Assembly: GCA_030267565.1 (NCBI GenBank)
Contig: BRXU01000011.1
Span: 2,284,501-2,348,500, forward strand
Direction of reading: 5' to 3'
DNA: 64,000 nucleotides
Origin: Pleodorina starrii
Lineage: Eukaryota > Chlorophyta > Chlorophyceae > Chlamydomonadales > Volvocaceae
The notes under the pieces were generated by a model, which worked only from the letters and a program-made list of their open reading frames with translations, did no database searches and was not told the origin of the DNA. Positions 1 to 11,749 of the stretch are shown one piece after another. The position numbers and the translations under genes were made by a program. Positions within the stretch are counted from its first letter, which is position 1; each line of letters opens with the position of its first letter.

Positions 1-210
1 GCGCTTAACCGCAGCTCCTGGGGTTGCAGCGATCTGTGCCCGCAAGCGGGCCGCGCAAGCGGCCGCATGGGCATGGCGCCGAAGCCGCTTCAGCCGACCC
101 TCCATCCTACCTTCAAATCCCCCCTCCCAAATCACATTTCCTTCGTGCCGCTGCGGCCAAGAGGCGGCGCGGCTCGGCGACCGGGTTCCGTGCTAAGCAG
201 GCGGGTGGCG

Positions 211-2866
211 ATGGCAGCGCAGCCCAATGAGGACGCGGTCGGTGGCGCTCCGCCTCCGCCTCCACCGCTGGAGGTGCTTGTCTACTGTGGCGAGGGAGCC
301 GGGTACCACTCAGCTCGCAACACGCTGCGCGCGCTGCAGCGCTGCCTAGCGCCGGGAGTGGAGGTGCGCGCGTGTGGCGTTACGGTACACTATGTGGATG
401 TGCGCGCGGTGCGTGTCCGCGCACCCGCGGGCGTTGTTGAGGTTGAGGTTGAGGTTGCCACAGTGGACTCCAGAGCGTCTTTAGGGAAGTAGAAGAGTAG
501 AAGAGTAGAAGAGTAGGAAAGTAGGAGATTAGGAGAGCGACCGCGGGACCTGACCGGCACCTCACCTGCGGCGCTCGTCCATCCGTCTGTCTGCTGGTTC
601 GTGTCCGGGTCCCAGGCTCGTCTGGTGGGTACCTCCGAGCTGCTGGAGGGGACCTGGCGGGAGCGCTGCCTCCTGTTCGTGATGCCGGGCGGGGCCGACC
701 TGCCGTACTGCAAACACCTCAACGGTCACGGCAACCGACTGCTGCGCGGTGGGTGTTGCGCCGGTCCGGCCCGGCCCGACCCGCAGTCCGTAAGCGTTAC
801 GTACCGTATCACAGCCCCGGCGATGAAGGGGTGGCGAGGAAGGGCTGCAGGGGCGGCGGCCTGGGTTGTGCCCTGGAAGCCACGACGGTTGTGTCAGTTG
901 ACAGATGGCAAATGCTCGGAAGCAACTCACCGCAACTCCCACTTGTACCCTCCGTCTCGCCCGCACGGCCGCACCCCGCCTCGTCGCCGCCACTCGCCCG
1001 CGCCGCCGCTCTGGTTGGGGCTCTTGTTTAGGCTACGTGGAGGCGGGTGGCTCCTATTTAGGCATCTGTGCAGGGGCCTACTACGCGTGCGACCGCGTGG
1101 AGTTCGAGCCGGGAAGTCCCCTGGAGGTGAGTTTAGGGGGGCAAACGGGAGAGGGGAGGGGAGGGAGGGGCGGGGGCGGGTGCCGCCTGGCCTCCATGCT
1201 TGCCCGACTCCACCGACACCCGCACCCCTCACTGCGGGTTCCGTCATGCAGCTTCGCAGCACAGTGCACTGCCCCCTGGCCCTGGCCCTGCCCCTGTCCC
1301 TGGCCCTGGCCCCTTTGGATGCTATACGTGGAGCCGCCCCTTCCCCTGCCCACGTATCCCCCATATCGCCATATGTTGGTGATGGTGACGGTGATGGTGA
1401 TGGCGATGACGGGTGCAGGTGATTGGCGATCGAGAGCTGCGGTTCTTTCCGGGGACGGCCCGGGGGGCGGCGTACCCAGGTGGGGTGGGTGGGCGGGTGG
1501 GTAGATGGGTCATGGGTGGGTGGGGTCGAGGGGGGGCGCAGCAAGCTGGGTCGTGGGTCCCCTCCGCAGCAGCTGCCGCCACCGGGAGCCACACACCACC
1601 GGGGGGGGGTTGATGCGGCCGCGACCCCTGCCGCCAATATCGGCTGCACCTCCAACCCCACGCCCCTTGCCCTCGGCCCCCGGGCCAGGTTTTGACTACC
1701 TATCTGAACGGGGCGCCTGGGCAGCACCCCTGCGCTTCCGGCCGCTGCCGCCGTCGGCCGTCATTCGCGGCGGCGACGATGGAGTGGGCGCGCCGTCGCC
1801 GCCGCCGCCGCCGCGACTGCCGCCGCGGCTGGGCCGACACCACTTGAACCTGCACCAGGGATGCGACGCTGGCAGCGGCGGTGGCGGCGCCGCCGCGGCC
1901 GCAGCGGCCGGAGTGTCGCCGCGAAGCACGGAGCACGATGTTGTAACGCAAGCGGCGGAGGAAGGACGCGGTGAGCGCCAGGTCAGTGCGGGCTCGAATG
2001 GCGGCGGAAGAGCGACGGATCGCGAACTGACCCATGGGTCGGTGGAACCCGTCGTCTCGGACCCCGGCGGCGCCGACGGCGCCGGTGGCGAGTACGATGG
2101 TTGGTTGTACTGCCGAGACTACTCCAATGGCGGGCCGGTGTTTGTACTGGAGCGCGACCTCGCCGGCGACTTGATCGGCAGCGCCGCCGGCGCCGCCAGC
2201 GGCGGCAGAGCTGGCGACGGCGAATTGAACGGCGGCGGCGTCAGCAAGGGCGGCGATGTGTCGTACGACGCCGTACAAGGCGACACGGAGGTGCTGGCGG
2301 TGTATCCGGAGCTCGACAACGCGATGGCGGCTGTAAGGTGGGGTACGGCAGTACGGCAGCGTTCGTCGGGCTATGCACTTTGCCGGTTTGTTCCGTCCCT
2401 CTCGGCCTCTGCTCTCCCTTGCGCCTGTCGCCCCAAACGCCTCCAGAAGAATATTTCCTCTTTTTCCAAACGGCTTCGCCTCGTGTGTACTGCACTGTGC
2501 ATGTACGACAGGTGTCGCGTGGGGGATGGCGTCGCGGTGCTGTGCGGCACGCATCCAGAGATGCCCCACACGTCGCTCACTGCAGCCGTACAGTTGTACG
2601 ACGATCGGCAGGCTCGCCACGTGGCGGCACTGGGCTCGGAGCTGGCGGCGTGGGAGCCGCAGCGGCGGCGGCTGTGGGCGGCGCTGCTGATGGCCTGCTG
2701 TACGGCGACGGCGGCGGCGACCGCGGCGGCGGCGGCGGTGGCGGCGGCGACGGCGACGCGATCTGCGGAGGAGGAGTGCGGTAGAGCAGGGCCGGGCGTG
2801 CAGGTGGAGGATACGGATGTGGAGGCGGTGATCGCGGCGGCGGCGTCGGCGGCGGTCCGGGCGTGA
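211..2866 (+). CDS. Stand-alone BPL_N (biotin-protein-ligase N-terminal, amidotransferase-like) protein, 488 aa
   Basis: Six exons: 211-384, 616-748, 1032-1126, 1419-1479, 1689-2337 and 2512-2866. All junctions are GT-AG and in phase. The protein matches the BPL_N family, a class I glutamine-amidotransferase-like fold. Landmarks are VMPGGADLPYC with KHLNG, the nucleophile-elbow segment YLGICAGAYY (Cys about 115), FFPGTARG, and the C-terminal VAVLCGTHPE (about residues 378-387). In fungi and animals this domain is the N-terminal part of holocarboxylase synthetase. Here no ligase or BPL_C domain follows, so a biotinylation role is not shown and the substrate is unknown. An Ala/Gly-rich insertion of roughly 180 residues (about 170-345) splits the domain before YDGWLYC. 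The ATG at 211 gives the shortest start upstream of the conserved LEVLVYCGEG; in-frame ATGs at 67 and 73 would add up to 48 residues. An exact GACCCATGGGTC palindrome lies in exon 5. Family call is firm; function is open. Confidence 0.85.
2029..2040. repeat. Copy of dispersed palindrome GACCCATGGGTC
   Basis: Exact 12-bp palindrome inside exon 5 of the BPL_N gene, in its low-complexity insertion (it encodes part of LTHGS). See the finding on the dispersed palindrome. Confidence 0.7.
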
Positions 2867-2984
2867 GGGGGCGGGACGGACGCAGGCGAGTCGCGCGCCG
2901 CGAGGCGGGCTATTCTTGTTCCGGCTGTTACCTGGCTGGTCCCACCGCTGGCTCCACCCTTTTGGTGGGCTGGAGCCCATCCAC

Positions 2985-2989
2985 TGTAA
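2985..2989 (+). terminator. TGTAA polyadenylation signal of the BPL_N gene
   Basis: TGTAA lies 119 bases after the stop codon, just before an A-rich stretch (2989-3020). TGTAA is the usual poly(A) signal of chlamydomonadalean nuclear genes. Confidence 0.6.
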
Positions 2990-3317
2990 CAACAACAAGA
3001 ATAATCAGAAATATAAAGTGGGCTGACCGCCGTGGGGCCGGGGCGGAGGCCCAGCCGGCATTGAATCTTCCCAAAAGGCGATGCGGTTGTTGTCGGGGTC
3101 GGCTGTGTGGTGAAGCGGCGGACCAGGCGTCGTGGAGCGGTTGAGGTCCACAGAACGTAAACAGCGATTTGGGTTTTTTTGCAGTACCGGACAACCCAAA
3201 ATCCGCCTCCAAAATTGAGTTTGGAAGGAGAAGGCCGCACCGGATCACGATCAAGCACGGAAAAATGCCATTTGAAGCTACTCGGTTACTCGTTTGTCTT
3301 AGGGTTAGCGCGCAAAG

Positions 3318-4898
3318 ATGGCCTCCGACCACCGCCGGCCCGCCCAACCGCTTGGCAGCGACAGCAGCCGCAGCAGTCATTCCAGCGACAGCTTCGACGG
3401 GGATGGCGAGGGCTTTGCGGTCAGCGACGACGCCTCCATAAGCGACTACCCTTACGACGAGGACGACGACCACCACCACGACGAGGATTATGCAGGCGTA
3501 GAGCGGCTGCAAAGAAGCCCGAGTCCCAGCGCGGGCGCGGAGCGCCACCAAGATGCCGCCGTCATCATAAGCCCTAGCCATGATAATAATAACAATAATA
3601 ATTACAGCAATAATAGCTGCGATGCTGGGACATCCTTGGGCGGGCAGCGAGTTTCGTCATGGGAGCAGCGGGCGGCTGGCCGCGCGGCCAACGAACACTT
3701 CCAGGCCTCCTGCTCGGGCAGCCGAGGCGGCTTCGCGGCCTCGCCGCGTTTTTTCGATCCTGATCCCAATCCTCCGGAAGAACAGCAGTGTCCTCGGCAA
3801 CACGACCGGCCGCACCGGGCAGGCGCCGCCATAAATCCCTCCGCCTCGGCTCCCGTCTTCGGAAGTGGAGACGATGGCTCTGCGGCCGGGATCGGCCGGC
3901 GCGGCCCAAGCAGCGGCAGGCTGGACGGCCTTCAGGGCCGCAGCAGCCTCGACGGCGGCCCTGGACCTGGACCTGGACCCGAGTGGAGGGCTGATAGCAA
4001 CCCGGTCACCTCCTTCTCCCCCTCGGACTGCCACACACCGGCTGCTGCTGCCGCTGGTGGCGGTGGCGGTGGCGGCAGCAGCTGCGGCAGCGGGGCAAGC
4101 TACAGCTCCTGGTGCTGCTACAGCTCCCCATCTCCCTCCTCCGCGGCGGCGGCTTCGACGCCGTCATCGCACTGGCGGGAGAGGGCGCCTCCCTCACCCG
4201 CCGCCAGCAGCTGCAGCGGCCACGGACCGCCTCCTCCGCCTCTTCCTCCTTCACAGCAGCGGCAGTTGCGGCCGCAGCCGCCTCATCACCAACAGCAGCA
4301 GCCACAGGAGGGTCCCGGCGGGGGCCAACCTCCATCGTCGCACTCGGCCGCGGTTCGCCGAAGCCTCTCCAGCTCCTTCGCGCGGGCGGATGGCCCAGCC
4401 GTGACGGCTGACCCGTGGGTCGGTGGGCGCAATGACCCGTGGGTCGTTGTGACGCCTCCGGCGGCGCCTCGCGGCGGCAGCGGCGACGGCGCCGGTGCCG
4501 GCGCGCAACCTGCTCCGCACGGCAGGGCGAGCACTACAACCCAACTTGGAACGCACGAGCGGCTAGGGGGTGGGCCGCGGCCGCCCGCCGATGGAGGTGT
4601 TGTGGCGGTGGCGGGGTTGCACGCGCGTATGGCTGCAGCGGCGGCGGCCGGCGCGGCCGCGTTCGCGTCCGCGGCCGCTGCGGCAGCCAGTCAACAGCAG
4701 CAGTACCACCAGCAGCAGCATGATCGTTCTGTTTCCTCGTCGGGCGCATCCCGGCTTGGCTCCCCCCGCGCGTCTGCCTCGCCGCTGCGGCCGGGGCCCC
4801 CGTCTGCTGTACCGGGGCGACAGGCGTACGCAACGGCCCCCCGCACGCCGGCCTTACAGCAGGGTCACGACCACCACCAACACCAACACTACCACCAA

Positions 4899-4933
<35 letters not shown>

Positions 4934-5123
4934 CAGCCGGCAGCCCAGCGCACAAAGCCACGCGTACTCGCGACAACAACAACAGCAGCAGCACCAGCAA
5001 CGGCAACAGCTTTATCACCCACAGCAGCAGCAGGAGCAGGAGCAGCAGTACCGGCAGCCGCAACAGCAACAGCCGCAGCCTCAGTTCCAGTGGCTTAACG
5101 CGCACAATCAGGATGCTTACCGA

Positions 5124-5154
<31 letters not shown>

Positions 5155-7863
5155 CGCTGGCGGCTGTGTCAGTGGGGCCCTGGAGCCATCCGCGTCAGTC
5201 AGTTGCGGCCGCCGCTGCAGCGGCCGGCGGCGGCGGCGGTGGCGCCGGCGACTACGTAACTAACCACGGCGGCGGCGGTGGCGGCGGCTATGCTGGCGGC
5301 AACAGCGGCAGCGGCGGCAGCGGTAGCGGCGACGATGTTGCAGCGGCTGCTCGGCGACAGGGCGCTGATTTGGTGGATCTGGCGGATCGGCTGATCGGCA
5401 TGTGGCGGGTGCGGTGCGGCCAGGCGGAGGCAGCGGTGGGGGAGCTGCAACTGGAGGTGCGTGTGGAGGGGGGTGGAGGGGTAGGGAGAGGGCATCACGT
5501 GTTAGGGTTAAGGTTTAGGGTTTTGCAAAGCGACCCCGAAGGAATGAATGTTGCCGAAATGAGTAAACCGAGGGGGAGTGGGGACTGGGACTGAGGCCTG
5601 CCGTACGTGTTGGATCTCCGTGCGCATGGCTGCAGCTGCGCCTCTCGCAGAGGCGGGTTTCGGAGGTGGACTCGGCGCTGCGAGCGGCGGTTTCGGAGCG
5701 TGACGCGGCTGCGAGCCGCGCCGGCGATGCGGAGCGGTGTCGCCTGGAGAGCGACGGTGAGGGAGGGGGAGGGGGAGGGGCAGGGGGAGGGGAGATCCGT
5801 CCAGGGAGGGGGCAGGTGGGGTGGAGGAGGCAGGTGGGGATGGTCCGATGGGCCGGGGCTGGGGCCGGGGCCGGGGCTACGTGTGGGCTGCGTTGCCTCA
5901 TTCCTGGAGCGAACGAACGAATCAATTGGGTAATTGATTGGATGACTCCGGTAAAGGCCGGGCAAAGGTCGGGTTCGGGGCATGTCAGCGAGGTGACAGC
6001 AGCAGCCGCAACCCGCCCAGCCGGGCCACTCGTGAGCTGTCGGTGCCCTCCAGCACCACCTCTGCCTCCCACCACCTCGTCCTCACCACCACCCCCACCA
6101 CCCCCCTGTTGCCTGGTGCCCTGCCCCCGCAGGTGCACTGGCGGGGGAGCGGCAGAGGGCGGAGAGAGCGGAGGCGGAGGCGCGGGCGGCGGAGGGCAGG
6201 GCGGCGCGAGCGCAGGTGGGTGCGTGGGTCGGTGGGTCGGTGGGTCGGTGGGTGGGTGCGTGGGTCGGTGGGTCGGTGGGTCGGTGCGTGGGTGCGTGGG
6301 TGCGTGGGTGGGTCGCCCTTCACTTCCAGGTGGGGGTGGGTGGGGGCCTGAAGTACTCCCCGGGTGTGCAGGGTGGCTCGCTACCCTCTCGCCTCCCGTG
6401 ACTTACCGTCTCAACCACCAGCAACCACCAGCAACCACCAGCAACCCCATTAGCCCCAAACAAGCCCCAGTGGGCCCAACCCTCCCTCCCTCTGTACACG
6501 TCATGCCCCGTAGGAGCAAGCCGAGCAGCGGGAGCGCGTCGCGGAGGAGACCAAGAGGACCGCGGAAGCAGCCGCAGCGGCGGCGGCGGAGGCGGAGGCG
6601 ACGGCACGGGAGCAAGCGGTGGAAGCGGAGCGGCGCGCGAGGGTACGGCGGCGTACGGCGTCCTGCGTGCTCGCACCCTACCGTACACCCCCCACTTCAC
6701 TCCTGGCCCCCGGAGCTGCTCAACACGTCCCATCGCAGCTTGGCTGACGCGCGCACATCTGCCTTGACGTACGGCATTGCGTACGACACTGTACTGCAAG
6801 ACCCCACCGGGCCCTATCTTGTGGGAGGCGCACGTTGCGAGAGGTTCCTCGTGAAGCTGCGGCTGCATCCGGAGTGCTGCTACTGCTACGTGCTGTGTTT
6901 AGGGGATTTGCCGTACGCACTCTGCCCACATGCCCCCCTTACCCCGCCGCCCTGTGATTTTGTGTGTGTGTGTGTGTTTTGGGGTTGTGGGATGTGGCAC
7001 CCGGGTGGGCAGGCGGCGGAGGCGGAGGTGTCGCGCCTGACGGCGGCCGCCGCCGCGGCGGAGGCGCGCGCCGCCGCGGAGGCCGAGGCAGTACGGCAGT
7101 TGCGAGAGGAGTACGACGGCGCGCGCGAGGCGCACACGCGCGCACTGGCGGCGGCGCGAGCCGAGACGGCGGCGGCCGCCGCGCGCGCGGAGGCGGCGGA
7201 GGCGGCGCGGGCTGGGCTGGACCGGGCCCTGGCGGAGGCGCGGGCGCGGGCGGAGGCGGCGGAGGCGGCGGCGGAGCGGCAGCGGGCGGCCGCGGTGGAG
7301 GCGCGGGGGCAGATGGTGGGTGGGTGGCTTGGCGCGCATCTTCCCGCCCGTCCGTCCATCCTTTCGTCCATCCTTAAGGTTGTTAGATATTAGATCCTGC
7401 GGGGACAAGAAATGATGAGACAAGCACCAGCAGCACCAGCACGAACACAAGCAACAGCAGCACCAGCACCAGCAGCAGCGGCAGGGGCTGGTGGGCTCGT
7501 CCTGTTGTCGGGCAGGCGGCTCATTCTGCAGCATCCACAGCCACAGCGCGCCGCAATGTACTGCACGTGTCGTACCGTGTCGTACCCGCCACCACACCCA
7601 GGCCGAGCTGTCTCGTCAGTTGGGCGACTCCCGAGCCGAGGCGGCGGCGTTGGCGGCGGCGGTGGAGGAGGGCGGTGGGGAGCTGGCGGCGAAGCGGGAG
7701 GCGGTTTCGGAGCTGCAGCGCGAGCTCACGCGCGCGGGCCTGGCGGCGGCGGCGCTGCGGGGGCAGCTGGCGGAGGCGGCGGCGGCGCGCGCGGGCGCGG
7801 CGGCGCGGGCTTCGGAGCTGGAGGGGGAGCTGACAGAGGCGGAGGCGCGAGGTAGCGCGCTGC

Positions 7864-7938
<75 letters not shown>

Positions 7939-8209
7939 TCGTTACAGTATCTGACCGGGCCCTGACGCTGGCCAGGGGCTGCTAACCCAGCCCCGACGGA
8001 AAGACCGCCTAAGCACTCTCCCCCTTGCGGTGGGAGAAGGGCGTGAGGGGCCGCTACCCCCTCCTGCTCGACGCAGAGCTGGCTGCGTCGTATACCCTAT
8101 ATACGGGTGTACGGCGCAGCGGCTCCCCAAAAGCTTGAGCTCACAGCCTGCCTTATACGGCAGCTGGGCCCTTCGTCCGCACAAACAGCAGTCGCGCCGG
8201 CGCACTACG

Positions 8210-8256
<47 letters not shown>

Positions 8257-9258
8257 GTTACAGTATCTGACCGGGCCCTGACGCTGGCCAGGGGCTGCTA
8301 ACCCAGCCCCGACGGAAAGACCGCCTAAGCACTCTCCCCCTTGCGGTGGGAGAAGGGCGTGAGGGGCCGCTACCCCCTCCTGCTCGACGCAGAGCTGGCT
8401 GCGTCGTATACCCCATATACGGGTGTACGGCGCAGCGGCTCCCCAAAAGCTTGAGCTCACAGCCTGCCTTATACGGCAGCTGGGCCCTTCGTCCGCACAA
8501 ACAGCAGTCGCGCCGGCGCACTACGCGGCGCCCGCGCTGTCCTGCCCGCCCTGAAGTCCTTGCAGCGCCGGGGCGCCCGGCCGGCCTGCTACCGGCTGGC
8601 GGTGCTCCTCTAGGCGCGAAAACAAAGCGCTGAGAACCTGCCCCGAGCTTGGTCCGGCTCGTGGGCGGTCAGCACCAAAGGAGAACCCAAGACAGCGCGC
8701 GCCCTACCCCTGCTACTACTCCTACTACGACGGCCCCGGAGAGGCCGGGGGGTGGCCCCTAGAGGCCGAGCTCCAGAGCGCCGCTTGGCCTCGACGCGGC
8801 AGGAGGTCGGGAGCGGGCCTTGCGGCAGCGGGCTAGGTGACGGAGCTATAGTTCGCACTAGGCGGCACCTCGCCAACTCTCCTCACTCTCGCTAAACCCG
8901 CTCCCTAAAGCCTCCCTTGCCTACAAAAGGCAGCCTGCGGCGGTCTCTGCACCCTAAGTCCTCTCGGACCCGAAGGACCCCCCCCCCTCCTCCTCCCCTC
9001 CTCTCACGCCTCCCTGCCTCGACGCCCTAAGTTCCCTCCCTCACCCATAAAGCCCCTTCATCCCCTCACTCCACTTCCCCTCCCCCTCCCTCCATACCCA
9101 TCCCTGCGTGCTGCACACACTGAAAGTGGCCGTTGACCACCGCCAGGATGGGGTGGTCAGGCCCTACCCCCTCCCATCCCCGCCTTGGCACGTCTAGCTT
9201 TGCAAACCCTCGCACACGCTGCCAAAATTCTAGCGCTGCGCGCGCCTTGGCCACCTCG

Positions 9259-9324
<66 letters not shown>

Positions 9325-10940
9325 GGTGTGTTTGCTGAGTGTGTTTGTGCGGGTGTGTTTGCTGGGTGTGTCACTCGGCTGAGGTTGGAAGGGTGGCGGA
9401 GGCGGCGCGAGCCAAACTACTGACCCATGGGTCATTTATCACGCCCGTTTCCTGCGCTTTGCGGGCTGGGCCCCAGAGCTGTGGGTGATGGGACGACTGC
9501 CAGACAGTCGTGGATGCCACCTGCGTCCCTTCGCTGCGGTTTCTCCTGTATTACCGGTACCCTACTCCCCCTTACCCTCCCCCACCCTTGCGCACCCTCC
9601 CCCACCCTCTGCACCTCCTTTCGTAAACAGGCCGAAGTGGAGTCCCTGGGCGGCAAGCTCCTGGAGGTGGGGTCCGCCGGGGGTGGGGGAGGGCGTGGCG
9701 ATCGTTGCAGCGGCTGCAGTCGGTAACTGCCCCGCCTCCTGTCCCGTTTCCGGTCCCGTGTATGGCCCGAGCGCCCGACCTCCGATCCGTCTCTCGACCA
9801 AGCCGCTACATCGCACACACAGCAGCCCAGCGCCAACCGGCCCTCAACAGCAGCACGCGCCGGCTCGCCCCTTGCCCCTTGCCCCTTCGCCTTCCTCTAA
9901 CGGAGACCTACTCCACCCTCCGGCTATCCCCGCGCCCGCTCTCCCACTCCTGCCCCGCTCTCCCATCCCTCGTCCATCGTCCATCGTACCTCGTCCCGCC
10001 CCACCCCACGGGGAGCTCCGAGATCAGGCAGCCGGGGAGATGTCCGCTCTGAAGCAGTGCTGCGACCGGGCGGAGGCGGAGGCTGAGGCTGGGCGGCAGG
10101 AGGCGGTGCGGCTGGCGGGGGAGGTGGAGACGGGGGTGCAGCTGGTGGCGCAGCTGCAGCGCCGGGTCCAGTGCATGTGCGGCCAGGTGGGGGGGGGCGG
10201 GGGGTATCCACGCGAAAGGGTGTGTGTGTGGCGGGGTTGAGACTTGGGAGGCGAGGGGGCGGGGCAAGCCCGCAGCCCCCGTGCTCCCTGCCCGCCGCCC
10301 GCTTGTGCTTGTGCTTTGGGTTTCTTGTTTAGGGTTTTCCCTCTCGTTTGGTTCCCCTTTTGTTTTGGGGTGTGGAGCAGCACCGCCGCACCTTTCCTCG
10401 TTAGTCTTGTGTCCCCACCGCCACCCCCACTGCCACCCCCCACCCCACCCTCTAGGAGGAGGCGCTGGCTGCTCAGCCGCTGGAGACCCTGGAGGCGCTG
10501 GCGGCCATGTCGGAGGCGGCGCTGCCCCGGGTGCGCCACGCGATCGTGGCGGCGCGCGTGGCGGCGGCGCGGTCGGAGGCGGTGGAGGCGGCGGCGTGTG
10601 CGGTGTGTCTGGCGGCGGGTCGCGACACCTACCTCAACTGCGGTGAGCGGCGATCCTGTCCGGGCGGCAAAGAGCGGCAACGGGCGGTGGGGGGGAATTT
10701 CCTGCGTTGTGCACCTCATGCCGCACCTCATGTATGCATGTCTCAATAATCCGTCAGATCCATTTGGATTTGGAGCATTTGCTGCTAACCATTAGACCGC
10801 AATCTTACGCCCCCCCCCTGGATGTGTGTGTCCTCACTGACTCCTCAGGCCACATCATCTGTCGGAGCTGCGCTGAGAGGGTCGAGCGCTGTCCAATCTG
10901 CCGTACAGATATCATCAATAGGTCCAGAGCTTTCGTGTGA
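3318..10940 (+). CDS. Large RING-finger (C3HC4) E3 ubiquitin ligase with polyQ and long coiled coil, 1170 aa
   Basis: Ten exons: 3318-5456, 5636-5756, 6133-6215, 6514-6642, 7013-7315, 7602-7865, 9631-9666, 10028-10186, 10456-10642 and 10849-10940. All are in phase. Exon 2 could instead start at 5651, and exon 8 at an upstream AG. The last two exons form a C-terminal RING: CAVC, then C-G-H-I-I-C after 10 residues, RSC, and CPIC (C-x2-C-x10-C-x-H-x2-C-x2-C-x6-C-x2-C), a zinc-binding, E2-recruiting domain. Before it, about 350 residues (about 700-1060) are an Ala/Glu/Arg coiled coil spread over seven exons, probably for oligomerisation. The N-terminal exon is disordered: an acidic Asp/His patch at about 45-58, Gly/Ser/Pro-rich stretches, and several glutamine runs at about 515-620. 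E3 activity is inferred from the RING; the substrate is unknown. It is probably cytosolic or nuclear, since no signal peptide or membrane span is seen. One intron (7866-9630) holds retroelement ends. Confidence 0.85.
4410..4445. repeat. Two adjacent copies of the palindrome variant GACCCGTGGGTC
   Basis: Copies at 4410-4421 and 4434-4445 in RING-gene exon 1. Each encodes a D-P-W-V peptide, so the DNA motif has added a short repeated peptide to a disordered region. Confidence 0.65.
6216..6313 (+). repeat. GTGGGTCG-type minisatellite starting at a splice donor
   Basis: Intron 3 of the RING gene opens with GTGGGTGC and continues as repeated GTGGGTCG, GTGGGTGC and GTGCGTGG units for about 100 bases. 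The first unit is the 5' splice site. Confidence 0.8.
7866..7937 (+). repeat. (GT)n microsatellite starting at a splice donor
   Basis: About 36 GT units begin exactly at the 5' splice site of RING-gene intron 6 (CAG|GTGTGT). Read on the minus strand it is a (CA)n tail on the retroelement fragment that follows. Confidence 0.9.
7938..9060 (-). mobile_element. Two 3' ends of a probable non-LTR retroelement with (CA)n tails
   Basis: The blocks 7940-8210 and 8256-8526 are 271 bp each and differ at one base that I can see (T at 8097, C at 8413). Each is followed on the minus strand by a (CA)n tract (8255-8211 and 7937-7866). Both blocks end, read on the minus strand, in ACTGTAACG, which contains a TGTAA signal. 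The copy at 8256 continues upstream into further unassigned sequence to about 9060, while the other stops at 8210. Shared 3' ends, simple-repeat tails and different 5' truncation points are what non-LTR retrotransposons or SINEs leave. No reverse transcriptase is visible, so the family is not assigned and the outer limit near 9060 is a guess. Confidence 0.55.
8211..8255 (+). repeat. (GT)n tract between the two retroelement copies
   Basis: About 22 GT units. On the minus strand it is the (CA)n tail of the copy at 8256. Confidence 0.9.
9261..9322 (+). repeat. (TG)n microsatellite in RING-gene intron 6
   Basis: About 31 TG units followed by degenerate TGTTTGCTG/GTGTGT repeats to about 9370. Confidence 0.9.
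9421..9434. repeat. Perfect 14-bp palindrome TGACCCATGGGTCA in an intron
   Basis: Longest exact form of the dispersed palindrome, in RING-gene intron 6. Confidence 0.75.
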
Positions 10941-11580
10941 TGTCATGTCGAGTGGTGCAAGCAGCACATGTCCGCTCCGTTACACAATTCCCGAGGGTTT
11001 GGAAAGGAGGTAGTACCACAGCAGCTGCAATGCCGTCCCGAAGCCTCCTCGTAGCTGGTGGTATTTCCTTCTGACATGTGATTAGCGGGTAAAAGATCCG
11101 GGGCTGACACGTAACGGCTCTGAGGAAATGGTGTGTTAAAAGTACATTCCTGATTGAGCGTTTAACGTAGGCACATCAGACAGGGCTCATATGAAACCCT
11201 CCCTGGGGCGAGTGGAAGATTGGACGATGCTTCTGAACCTCTTCTACAAAACTGTTCAGTTAGTTGGTCGGGCGTCGTGCGCACATCGTTCATGCCCGGC
11301 ACGAACTCGTCCCGCCCACGCAACGTCCCGTTCCAAACGCAAAACACACACACTCCCGCTTGGTAGCTGCGTCTTCTGACACCCATTCCATCGTCCCAGG
11401 CTTGAAGCACAGCGGAACGCCGCATCATTGCGCGGCACCCCAAAAACTTGTACCCTCGCCGAGAATAATGAGAGGGCCCCCGCAACCAAGCGACAAAACC
11501 TCACAGCCAACAGTCAAGCACTGCCTCCCCGTAAATGCGCGCCTTTCCACGTCTGCCCATAACGGGAGGCGTAGATCAGT
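10941..11580. other. Convergent intergenic spacer between RING and Lhca genes
   Basis: The 3' flanks of two converging genes. No coding region, RNA gene or clear TGTAA signal for the RING gene was seen. Confidence 0.6.
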
Positions 11581-11585
11581 TTACA
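11581..11585 (-). terminator. TGTAA polyadenylation signal of the Lhca gene
   Basis: TTACA on the plus strand is TGTAA on the coding strand, 165 bases after the stop codon. Confidence 0.6.
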
Positions 11586-11749
11586 TCCTGAACCAGTGAG
11601 GGGACATTGCTACTGCCGCTGCCGCCCCTCAGCACGCCAGGCGGCCGGCTCCGGCTCGGCCAACACTCCGTTTCGAAGCCCCGGCGGGCGACAGAAGAGC
11701 ACTCCCCGCGCTCCGCTATGCGCGGAAGGCAGAGCGGCTGAGTGGCCGC

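Noticed and set aside
5499..5522. Telomere-like TTAGGG/TTTAGGG motifs in a RING-gene intron
   Set aside because: Only two or three imperfect units, so too short to be an interstitial telomere.
8610..8876. Possible reverse-transcriptase fragment in the retroelement region
   Set aside because: The translated sequence has no YxDD or other RT motif and is Arg/Pro-rich like non-coding GC-rich DNA.
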